A stretch of DNA of 64,000 nt from the NCBI RefSeq assembly GCF_016793825.1, contig NZ_JAEULM010000052.1, forward strand, positions 113,804 to 177,803, in the 5' to 3' direction. The stretch's first letter is position 1, and every line of letters begins with the position of its first letter. Below the pieces are notes generated by a model, which was given only the letters and a program-made list of their open reading frames with translations, did not search any database and was not told where the DNA came from. This DNA comes from Sphingopyxis sp. Its GTDB lineage: Bacteria; Pseudomonadota; Alphaproteobacteria; Sphingomonadales; Sphingomonadaceae. Positions 26,678 to 34,539 of the stretch are shown here, piece after piece. Made by a program: the position numbers and the translations under genes.

Positions 26678-27804
26678 CAGTCGATGTCCTCCACATCGAC
26701 CTTCTCGCCCGTCACCTTCTGCGACAGCGCGGCCGCCATGAAGGGATCGAGCGCGCCATCGAGGACGTCCCCCGGCGCCGTCGAGGTGACCCCCGTACGC
26801 AGGTCCTTCACCAGCTGATACGGTTGCAGGACATAGGAGCGGATCTGGTGCCCCCAACCTATCTCGGTCTTCGCCTGATATTCGCCCGAGGCCGCGGCCT
26901 CGCGTTTCTGCAGCTCGGCCTCGTACATCCGCGCCTTCAGCATTCCCATCGCGGTCGCGCGGTTCTTGTGCTGCGACCGGTCGTTCTGGCTCGCAACGAC
27001 GATGCCGGTGGGGATGTGGGTGATGCGGACGGCCGAATCGGTCGTGTTGACGTGCTGGCCGCCGGCGCCCGACGCGCGATAGGTGTCGATCTTGAGGTCG
27101 CCCTCGTTGATTTCGATGTCGATATTGTCGTCGATCACGGGATATACCCACACCGACGAGAAGCTCGTGTGACGGCGCGCCGAGCTGTCATAGGGCGAGA
27201 TGCGGACGAGGCGGTGCACGCCGCTTTCGGTCTTGGCATAGCCATAGGCATTCTCGCCCTTGACGAGCATGGTCGCCGATTTGATGCCCGCCTGCTCGCC
27301 CGCCTGATATTCGACCAGCTCGACCTTGAACCCGCGCTTTTCGGCCCAGCGGCTGTACATGCGCTGCAGCATTTCCGCCCAGTCCTGGCTTTCGGTGCCG
27401 CCGGCGCCCGCATGGACTTCGACATAGGCATCGTTGGCATCGGCCTCGCCCGCCAGCAAGGCCTTGATCTTGTCCTCCTCGGCCCGCGTCGCGAGCAGCC
27501 CGAGCGAAGCGACCGCTTCATCGGCCAGCGCGTCGTCGCCTTCCATTTCGGCAAGCTCGATCAATTCCACCGTGTCGGCGCATTCCTTTTCGATCGCCCG
27601 CGTCGCGGTGATGGCCTCGTCGAGCCGGCGGCGTTCGCGCATGACATCCTGCGCCGCCCTGGGGTTTTCCCACAGCGTCGGGTCCTCGACCTTCGCATTG
27701 AGTTCGTCGAGGCGGCGCACCGCGCGGTCCCAGTCGAGGAACCGGCGCAAGAGCGCCAGCGCGGCGTTGATGGTATCGACATGATCCTGCGCTTCGGCGC
27801 GCAT
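26677..27804 (-). CDS. prfB: Peptide chain release factor 2
   Basis: 375 residues from ATG 27804. The GGQ loop is in ASGAGGQHVNTTDSAVR. The stop-codon-reading site is ISPYDSSARRHTSF, with SPY in place of the enterobacterial SPF. It terminates translation at UGA and UAA. The gene is uninterrupted: the in-frame UGA and +1 shift that autoregulate E. coli prfB are absent. It lies downstream of mrcA on the same strand, the conserved amidase-mrcA-prfB order. Confidence 0.96.
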   Translation of the reverse strand: MRAEAQDHVDTINAALALLRRFLDWDRAVRRLDELNAKVEDPTLWENPRAAQDVMRERRRLDEAITATRAIEKECADTVELIELAEMEGDDALADEAVASLGLLATRAEEDKIKALLAGEADANDAYVEVHAGAGGTESQDWAEMLQRMYSRWAEKRGFKVELVEYQAGEQAGIKSATMLVKGENAYGYAKTESGVHRLVRISPYDSSARRHTSFSSVWVYPVIDDNIDIEINEGDLKIDTYRASGAGGQHVNTTDSAVRITHIPTGIVVASQNDRSQHKNRATAMGMLKARMYEAELQKREAAASGEYQAKTEIGWGHQIRSYVLQPYQLVKDLRTGVTSTAPGDVLDGALDPFMAAALSQKVTGEKVDVEDID

Positions 27805-27881
27805 GGTCTTAGCTCCTGAAATTCGATTGGCCACCGGCCATAAAGACTGGCGCGCCGGTGACAAGCATCAGATTGTCGGCG

Positions 27882-30398
27882 TCAGATGATGCCGCCGCGG
27901 TCGTCCAGGAAGTCGCTGTCGCTACGCCCCGTCGCGCCCTTCTTGGCGGGACCGGTCGCGGCCTTCGGCGTCTTGATCGGCTTGATTTCTTCTTCGCGGA
28001 TCGTCCGGCGCGGTTCGCTTTCGGGCTTGAAAGCCTCCCAGATGATCGCCGCCTTGGGATCGGTGCCCGGCCAGCTTCCATAAACGCGGCGACCCGACTG
28101 GCGGTCGATGCGGACCATGCGGATACCCTTGGGCGCCGTGAAGGGCACCGGCGGCGCGTCGGTCAACGCGGCGAGGAAGAAATCCTTGAATATCGGCGCC
28201 GCGAAGCTGCCGCCCTGGGCATAGCCGCCCAGACTGCGCGGCTTGTCGAAACCGATATAGACGCCGGCCACGACGTCGGGCGATCCGCCGACGAACCAGA
28301 CGTCATTCGGGCCGGTGGTCGTCCCGGTCTTGCCGAACAACGGCACGCCAAGATCGCGGAGGCGTACCGCCGTGCCGCGCTGCACCACGCCTTCGAGCAT
28401 GTGAACCACCTGATAGGCGGTCATCGGATCCATCAACTGCTTGCCGGTAGGCGTAAAGCGCGGCATCGGCTTGCCGTCCCAATCCCGCATGTTGCAGCCG
28501 TTGCACGGCTTCCAGTTCTTTGGGAAAATAACCTTGCCGCGGCGATCCTGTGCATAATCGATCAGCCGCGGTTTCAACTCGCGGCCGTGATTGGCGAGCA
28601 TCGAAAAGGCGTTGGTCATCTTCTCGACCGTCGTCGATCCGGCGCCAAGCGCGGTCGACAGATAGGGTTCGTGCTTGCCGATCCCCATCGTCTGGATCGT
28701 CTCGACAATCGGTTCCATGCCGATCTGGCTGGCGGTGCGCACCGTCATCAGGTTGCGCGACTGCTCGAGGCCCCAGCGCATCGTATGCTCGCCAGACCCG
28801 CCCGACCCGCCGAAGTTGCGGAAGCATTTGTTGCCGAAGCGCGCACCCTGATAAACGCAAAAGGGCCCGTCGACGATCATCGTCGCAGGGGTCATGCCGT
28901 TGTCGAGCGCGGTCGCATACACGAAGGGCTTGATCGTCGATCCCGGCTGGCGTTCGGCCTGCGTCGCACGGTTGAACGGCGACAATTTGACATCGAAGCC
29001 GCCCTGCATCGCATAGATGCGACCCGAATGCGGGCTTTCGACGACCATACCGCCTGACACCTCGGGGATGTTCTTCAGCGTATAGAGACCCGGCGCGGTC
29101 GCCTTGACCGCGATCAGGTCGCCGGGGCGCATCGCCGAAAAGGCACTACCGCCGGTCTTGCGATAGCCCAGCGCCGCGGCGCCCGCGGGAAGGCGGCCGG
29201 TTTCGCCGCTGGCAAAGCCGATTCGCGCCTCGGCGGGGCTTTTCGACAGCACGGCGGCGACCCGCCAATTGTCATAGTCGATGCCGATGAAGCTCGACGC
29301 GAGGCGGCTCTGCCACTGGTCGTCGACATCGATCCGCGCGATCGGCCCCGACCAGCCCTTGCCCGCGTCATAGCGCTGAAGACCCTTGCGCAGCGCTGTG
29401 GTCGCCGCCGCCTGCATCGTCGGGTCGTAGGCCGTACGGACCCAAAGCCCGCCACCATAGACCGACAGCGGACCATCTTCCGGGCTTTCGCCGAACTGGC
29501 CGATCAGTTGCCGCCGCACCTCTTCCATATAATAGCCGCCGGCCTGCGCGACGGCGGTGTTGCCGCTGTTGGTGAGGCCAAGCGGCATCGCCTGCGCGGC
29601 GTCGCGCTGCGCGGCCGTTATCCAGCCGTTGCGGAACATTTCCGATAGCACGAAATTGCGGCGCCCCATGGCCTTGGCGGCGTTGCGCGCGCGGCCATAG
29701 GTTTCGGGCGCCTTGGGCAGGATCGCGAGGAAGGCCATTTCGTGCAGCGCAAGCTGATCGACATCCTTGTCGAAATAGGCGCGCGCCGCCGCCTGCACGC
29801 CAAAGCTGCGACGGCCGAGCGGAATCTCGTTGAGGTACAGCTCGAGAATCTGCTCCTTGCTCAGCGCCGCCTCGATACGCTTGGCAAGAATCGCTTCGCG
29901 AATCTTGCGCGTGTAACTGACCTCGTTGGTCAGCAGCAGGTTCTTCGCGACCTGCTGCGTGATCGTCGAAGCGCCGATCGGCCGCCCGCTGTTCGTCAGA
30001 TTGGTGATAATCGCGCTGACGATGCCGGGATAGTCGATCCCGCCATGTTCGAAGAAGGTCCGATCCTCCGCCGCAAGATAGGCGCGGACAAGCAACTGCG
30101 GATATTCGCTATATTCCAGTTGCACCCGCCGTTCGCGCGCATAGCTGTGGACAGGCCTGCCCTCGGCGTCGCGAACCATGGTCGGAAGCGGCGGCTCGTA
30201 ATCGCGCAGTTGGTCGACCGACGGCAGGTTGCGCGCGAAAACGATCCACAGAAGGACAAGACCAAGCAGCCCGGCACCGGCAAGATAGCTCAGCCGGCGG
30301 AACCACCGCCGCGTCCACATCTCGCGAAACCAGGCGATGACGGCATTGCTGTCGCGGCGCAGGCGCAGGCGAAGATGGGACACGGTGTCGGAGGCCAT
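27882..30398 (-). CDS. mrcA: Class A penicillin-binding protein 1A
   Basis: 838 residues. A cytoplasmic basic start and one TM (about 35-55) are followed by a GT51 transglycosylase with catalytic Glu111 in AAEDRTFFEHGG and the RKIREAILAKRIE stretch. The transpeptidase has SxxK in GSTIKPFVYAT (about 485), SRN in EQSRNLMTV, and KTG in FGKTGTTTG. It polymerises lipid II and crosslinks stem peptides in the periplasm. The C-terminal tail is basic, with KTPKAATGPAKKGATG. The gene normally follows an amidase gene; here two unrelated genes intervene. Confidence 0.95.
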   Translation of the reverse strand: MASDTVSHLRLRLRRDSNAVIAWFREMWTRRWFRRLSYLAGAGLLGLVLLWIVFARNLPSVDQLRDYEPPLPTMVRDAEGRPVHSYARERRVQLEYSEYPQLLVRAYLAAEDRTFFEHGGIDYPGIVSAIITNLTNSGRPIGASTITQQVAKNLLLTNEVSYTRKIREAILAKRIEAALSKEQILELYLNEIPLGRRSFGVQAAARAYFDKDVDQLALHEMAFLAILPKAPETYGRARNAAKAMGRRNFVLSEMFRNGWITAAQRDAAQAMPLGLTNSGNTAVAQAGGYYMEEVRRQLIGQFGESPEDGPLSVYGGGLWVRTAYDPTMQAAATTALRKGLQRYDAGKGWSGPIARIDVDDQWQSRLASSFIGIDYDNWRVAAVLSKSPAEARIGFASGETGRLPAGAAALGYRKTGGSAFSAMRPGDLIAVKATAPGLYTLKNIPEVSGGMVVESPHSGRIYAMQGGFDVKLSPFNRATQAERQPGSTIKPFVYATALDNGMTPATMIVDGPFCVYQGARFGNKCFRNFGGSGGSGEHTMRWGLEQSRNLMTVRTASQIGMEPIVETIQTMGIGKHEPYLSTALGAGSTTVEKMTNAFSMLANHGRELKPRLIDYAQDRRGKVIFPKNWKPCNGCNMRDWDGKPMPRFTPTGKQLMDPMTAYQVVHMLEGVVQRGTAVRLRDLGVPLFGKTGTTTGPNDVWFVGGSPDVVAGVYIGFDKPRSLGGYAQGGSFAAPIFKDFFLAALTDAPPVPFTAPKGIRMVRIDRQSGRRVYGSWPGTDPKAAIIWEAFKPESEPRRTIREEEIKPIKTPKAATGPAKKGATGRSDSDFLDDRGGII

Positions 30399-30486
30399 AT
30401 GGGCAAGCCTCTAAAGCCTGCGCGGCGGAAAGGGAAGCATGGTTGCGGCTGACCGCACATCTCCCCTTCTTCTCGCCGCAGCGGGA

Positions 30487-31632
30487 CTATCGCGCCCGGC
30501 CCCGCGCGCTGACCGGCCAGATTGCCACCAACGTGTCGCCTTCGACGACATGATAATGATCATAGAGATTCACCGTGGGGTCGCAGTGCGGCACGGTCAG
30601 CGTCACGGGGTCGCCAGGCCCAAGTTGCCGGCCGATCTCCGGCGCGATCAGCGCCGAATGCTCGTCGCCCATGAAGGCAAAGAAAGCCGTCTCGGGCGCT
30701 CCGCGCCGCACCACCGCGGCACCGCCGTCGGTCGAGAGCGACTTGAAGCCGGCGTCGATGGTGACGAGCCCGGAATGATTGGCGCTGACGACGCGCGTAT
30801 CGACCCCCAGCGCGGTTTCGAACGGCACATCGCCCGCACCGGTCAGGTCGCAGTCGAGATATTGCTTGTCCATGAAGACATAGCTGCCCGCCTGCAGTTC
30901 GGTGAACAGCCCAAGCTCCAGGTCGATCCTGTGCGTGCCGGTACCCGATCCGGTAATGATCTCGGGCGCGAACCCCGCTCCGGTCAGCGCGGCGATCACA
31001 CTCTTCAAATGGTCGCTGCGCTCGACAATCGCCGTACGCCGTTCGGCAAAGTCGGCAATATGCTGCTGCGATCCGCAATAATATTGGACGCCGCGCAGCG
31101 TCAATCGAGGCAGCGCGGCGATTTTGCGGGCCAGTTCGACCGCAGCGTCCGACGATGCCACGCCGGTTCTGGCGATCCCGGGATCGATGTCGATGATGAC
31201 ATCCAGCACCGCTCCCGCCGCTGCCAGCGCCGCATCGATCCGCTCGGCGACCGCCGGATGATCGACGACCGCCATCAACCCTTCGGCGCGCTTCGCGAGC
31301 GCCGCCAGCCGCTGGATCGCCTGCGGCGCGGCGACGGGCGAGGTGATGAGGATGCCTGCGATGCCGCCGTCGGCAAGCGCCTCGGCTTCGCCGATCTTGG
31401 CGCAGCACAAGCCACTGGCACCGGCCGCGATCTGGCGTCTGCCGATATCGACGCTCTTGTGCGTCTTGGCATGCGGACGCAGACCGACATCATGTCGCGC
31501 GGCCAATGCCGCCATTGCCGCGATATTGCGGTCAAGCGCGCCGAGGTCGAGCACCAGCACCGGCGTATTGAGGTCGGCGCGCGATCCCTGCCGACCGACC
31601 AGATGCGCATGCAGGCTCAGGTCGTCGCTCAT
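30487..31632 (-). CDS. D-threonine aldolase/D-serine dehydratase-like PLP enzyme
   Basis: 381 residues from ATG 31632. An N-terminal alanine-racemase-type barrel carries the PLP lysine in LRPHAKTHKSVDIG. Barrel strands include ITSPVAA, VDHPAV, IIDIDPGIARTGV and VQYYCGSQQH. The C-terminal DSD1-type domain has the metal-site His/Cys pair in LTVPHCDPTVNLYDHYHV. Relatives cleave D-threo-3-hydroxy amino acids or dehydrate D-serine; the exact substrate is unknown. Its ATG overlaps the stop of the upstream flavin oxidase gene (ATGA), so the two are translationally coupled. Confidence 0.85.
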   Translation of the reverse strand: MSDDLSLHAHLVGRQGSRADLNTPVLVLDLGALDRNIAAMAALAARHDVGLRPHAKTHKSVDIGRRQIAAGASGLCCAKIGEAEALADGGIAGILITSPVAAPQAIQRLAALAKRAEGLMAVVDHPAVAERIDAALAAAGAVLDVIIDIDPGIARTGVASSDAAVELARKIAALPRLTLRGVQYYCGSQQHIADFAERRTAIVERSDHLKSVIAALTGAGFAPEIITGSGTGTHRIDLELGLFTELQAGSYVFMDKQYLDCDLTGAGDVPFETALGVDTRVVSANHSGLVTIDAGFKSLSTDGGAAVVRRGAPETAFFAFMGDEHSALIAPEIGRQLGPGDPVTLTVPHCDPTVNLYDHYHVVEGDTLVAIWPVSARGRAR

Positions 31633-32882
31633 GAAAACAGGGCCTCCAGATGGGGGTTGAGGAATTTGCCGTGCGGGTCCGCAGCGCGGCGTACGGTGCG
31701 ATATCGTTCGGCCATCGGATAGAGCGCATCGACATCGTCGCGGGTCAGCGTGTGGCGCTTTGCCCAGTGCGGGCGGCCGCCGTGTGCGCGGAAGATCGCT
31801 TCCGCCGCCGAAAAATGCGCGGCCCACGGCATTTTCGCATATTGGTGCATCGAAATCGCGGCGACAGGCCCGGCGTTCATCGGACTCATCCAGATATCGT
31901 CGGCGGCGACGGTCCGATATTCGAACGGAAAGGTCACGGGCAGCCGCTTCCTGCGGATCCAGCCGACCACCTCCGAAAGCGCCTCCAGCCCTACAGCGCG
32001 TGGCATTTCATATTCCATTTCCTCGAAGCGGATCGTCCGATCCGAAGGAAAGATCGCATGTGCGGGGCCACGGCGATGCCCCTCGAAACCTGTCCTCATC
32101 ATGCCGCGCTGCAACCAGGGCGTCAGAAAGGGCAGCCTCGCCGCGACATCGAGGACGCGGCGAAAGGCGGTTTCTTCCATGTCGGCGGTCGATTGCGGCG
32201 GATCGCACGGGTCACAGGGTTCCAGCGTCTTCAGGATCACATGGTCGGCGTGCGGAAAGAACCAGAATTCGATGTGCCGATGCGCCCCGGCCAGCTCGTC
32301 ATAGCTTTCGCGCACCTCGTCCCAGCGGCGCTTTTCAATGCGTTCGGCAAGATGAAATGCGGGAACGACGGCGACCTCGATCTCGGTCGCGATACCGAAC
32401 ATTCCAAGCGATAGCCGCTGCGCCTGATAAAGCTCGGGCTCGGCTTCGGCATTGCACCAGCGTGCTTCGCCATCAGCGCCGATCAGGCGAAATCCGCGCG
32501 CCATTGTCGCCAGCGACCCAAGGTCCGTACCCGTGCCGTGGGTGCCCGTCGCCATCGCGCCGGCCAGCGACTGCGGATTCACATCGCCCTGGTTGGCCAG
32601 CGCGAGCCCTTCGTCCCACAACGCCGCGGTCAGTCTTTTGATGCTCCAACCGGCCGGAATGTGCGCGGTCTGGCGATCGGCGGCGATCGTCATCTCGCCC
32701 GCAAGCCGGTCGAGACCCAGAATCAGGTCGTCGGACTGACAGAGCGGCATGAAGCTGTGCCCCGCCCCTGTCGCGCGCACCTTCGCCGCCCCGCGCACCA
32801 GCGCGGCCAGTTCGTCCTCGCCCGTCGGCCTCGTGATGTCGGCGGGGGCGGTGACGCTCCCCGACCAGTTGCTCCACGCCAT
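31629..32882 (-). CDS. FAD-linked sugar-lactone oxidase (ALO/GULO family)
   Basis: 417 residues of the vanillyl-alcohol-oxidase superfamily. The FAD domain has RATGAGHSFMPL (the GHS His binds FAD covalently in this family), NPQSLAGAMATGTHGTGTDLG, and FGIATEIEVAVVP. The C-terminal ALO domain includes RHIEFWFFPHADHVILKTLEP and ends HPGK-like DPHGKFLNPHLEALF. Relatives oxidise aldono-1,4-lactones or polyols with oxygen or a dehydrogenase acceptor. It is coupled to the PLP enzyme gene. No sugar-pathway gene is nearby, so the substrate is unknown. Confidence 0.85.
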   Translation of the reverse strand: MAWSNWSGSVTAPADITRPTGEDELAALVRGAAKVRATGAGHSFMPLCQSDDLILGLDRLAGEMTIAADRQTAHIPAGWSIKRLTAALWDEGLALANQGDVNPQSLAGAMATGTHGTGTDLGSLATMARGFRLIGADGEARWCNAEAEPELYQAQRLSLGMFGIATEIEVAVVPAFHLAERIEKRRWDEVRESYDELAGAHRHIEFWFFPHADHVILKTLEPCDPCDPPQSTADMEETAFRRVLDVAARLPFLTPWLQRGMMRTGFEGHRRGPAHAIFPSDRTIRFEEMEYEMPRAVGLEALSEVVGWIRRKRLPVTFPFEYRTVAADDIWMSPMNAGPVAAISMHQYAKMPWAAHFSAAEAIFRAHGGRPHWAKRHTLTRDDVDALYPMAERYRTVRRAADPHGKFLNPHLEALFS

Positions 32883-32927
32883 CCCTGTCTCCCGTCGTCG
32901 GCACGCTGTCCGGCGACCGGTCGATGG

Positions 32928-33917
32928 TCAAGGCGATTTAGGCGCTACCGATGCGATCCGGCGCGCGAAATGGACCTGCACGGCGTTTCGCACCCCGCGC
33001 GCGACCTTCCGCTGCCCCGCGGCCGATGCCAGAAACTCCGCATCGTCCTTGTTGGAGATAAAGCCCGTTTCGAACAGGATCGAAGGCGTGTCGGGCGCTT
33101 TCAGCACCACGAACGAGGCAAAGCGATGCGCGGTGGTACGAAATTTGACGTCGTCCGCCGCTTCGCGCTGAAGCAAGCGCGCGAAATCCGATGCGACATT
33201 CATCGTCTCGCGCTGCGTCAGGTCGAGCAGGATCGACGAGACGTCGCTGCTATGCGCGCCAAGGTCCACGCCATTGATGATGTTCGCCTTGTTCTCGCGC
33301 GCCGCGAGCCGCGCCGCCTCGCGGTCGGATGCGACTTCGGACAGGGTATAGACCGACGCGCCGCTCGCGGTTTCATTCTCCGCCGCATCGGCGTGGATCG
33401 AAATGAACAGGTCGGCCTTCAACCGCCGGGCGATGCCGTACCGCTCCTCAAGCACCAGAAAACGGTCGTCGGAGCGGGTCAGCGCGACGCGCACGCGGCC
33501 CGACGCGACCAGGTCGTCGCGGATCGCTCTGGCGAGCGCGAGCGTGATATCCTTCTCGCGCTTGCCGCTATGCGGTGACAGCGCGCCCGGGTCATGCCCG
33601 CCATGCCCAGCGTCGATCACGACAAGCGGCAGTCGAGGATTGGCAGGCCCCTCGATCGCGGGGAGCGGCAGCGCGGGCTTCGGCCTGCCGATCGGGACAG
33701 TGACGCTGTAGCGCTTTCCGGGCGGTTTCGCGCGGAACCGTGCCGACGGCTGCAGCTCTGTACGCGGCCCCACGGCGGGCGGCCCCATGTCGGCCCTGGG
33801 GATATGCCCCACCGCCGGCGCGGGATTGAACGTCAACGCAAGCAGGACGAAAAGCGGGCTCATGGTCCGATTATGCCGTGGCAGCCGAGCGATGGTCCAG
33901 CGCTTATTCGAAAGCAT
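32928..33917 (-). CDS. N-acetylmuramoyl-L-alanine amidase (Amidase_3)
   Basis: 329 residues from ATG 33917, which follows CCGGAG by 5 bases. A membrane/signal segment (about 19-36) and a Pro-rich linker precede an Amidase_3 domain. Zinc ligands and catalytic residues lie in VVIDAGHGGHDPGA, KREKDITLALA, FISIHADAAEN and ILFETGFISN. It cleaves MurNAc-L-Ala bonds in the periplasm during cell separation. It diverges from rne, as in other alphaproteobacteria. The usual partner mrcA lies two genes further on. Confidence 0.92.
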   Translation of the reverse strand: MLSNKRWTIARLPRHNRTMSPLFVLLALTFNPAPAVGHIPRADMGPPAVGPRTELQPSARFRAKPPGKRYSVTVPIGRPKPALPLPAIEGPANPRLPLVVIDAGHGGHDPGALSPHSGKREKDITLALARAIRDDLVASGRVRVALTRSDDRFLVLEERYGIARRLKADLFISIHADAAENETASGASVYTLSEVASDREAARLAARENKANIINGVDLGAHSSDVSSILLDLTQRETMNVASDFARLLQREAADDVKFRTTAHRFASFVVLKAPDTPSILFETGFISNKDDAEFLASAAGQRKVARGVRNAVQVHFARRIASVAPKSP

Positions 33918-34539
33918 GAACACTCCGGCCGCTCGGAAGACTGAACCCCGCGTTAGCCACGGCGCGTCAAGTCGCGGTCAACCGGCAAGGTTAACGGGCA
34001 ATTCCACATGTTTGTGCGCACACGGAATCTCGCCGGACCACCTTGCAACAATGTGCGCGCTTCCCATCTTTGTTAGGTGGCGGAGGTTGCCGTCGGGTCA
34101 TGCCGATGCTAGCACCCCCACACTGACGGTGTCCTAACCGGTATCGTCCGGCCTTTTGAGGGGAAAGGCCTGATCCCGCGAATCGCGGATCAAGGCCGCC
34201 CCGGTGCCGGACATGCGGGGAAAGACGCACTGCCGTCAGCCCACCCGGATGATCGGGCGGCCACGCGGCGTTTCCAGGAAATGTCGCCGGCCCTTTCCGA
34301 TCACCCTGAAACAGGTTGATGCCGTATGAGGCTTGCCATGCCCTCTTCTGATCGCGACGCAGGCGCTTTCGCCTCTGCATTCGTCGCGGCGGGGGACCGC
34401 ATGCGCGTCCAGGACCGGACGCAGGCCACGCGCGGCAATAACGTCATCTTTTCTTTGAGCCTTATCGACCGCAGCCATCCCGTCGGGACGGGCGCGGCCT
34501 TTTTGTTTGGCGCGCCGCGGCGCGCCTGGAGTAATAATA
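33918..34539. other. Long amidase/rne divergent region and rne leader
   Basis: 622 bases without a convincing gene. It contains a bulged hairpin at 34167-34197 (GGCC-TGATC...CGCGA paired with TCGCGGATCA-AGGCC), a terminator-like hairpin at 34469-34504 and a GGCGCGCC palindrome pair just before the rne ribosome site. The length and folding suggest a structured 5' leader of rne. Clear -35/-10 boxes were not identified. Confidence 0.55.
34469..34526 (+). promoter_or_regulatory. Terminator-like hairpin and ribosome-site hairpin in the rne leader
   Basis: CCGC...CCCGTC-GG-GACGGG...GCGG (34469-34497) is followed by CC and TTTTT (34500-34504), resembling an intrinsic terminator 35 bases before the rne start. 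GGCGCGCC-GC-GGCGCGCC (34509-34526) forms a second hairpin ending one base before the GGAG ribosome site (34528-34531). Together they could form an attenuation or translation-control element. Confidence 0.45.

Noticed and set aside
26677-27804. Programmed +1 frameshift in prfB
   Set aside because: The gene is open from start to stop, with no in-frame UGA near codon 25.
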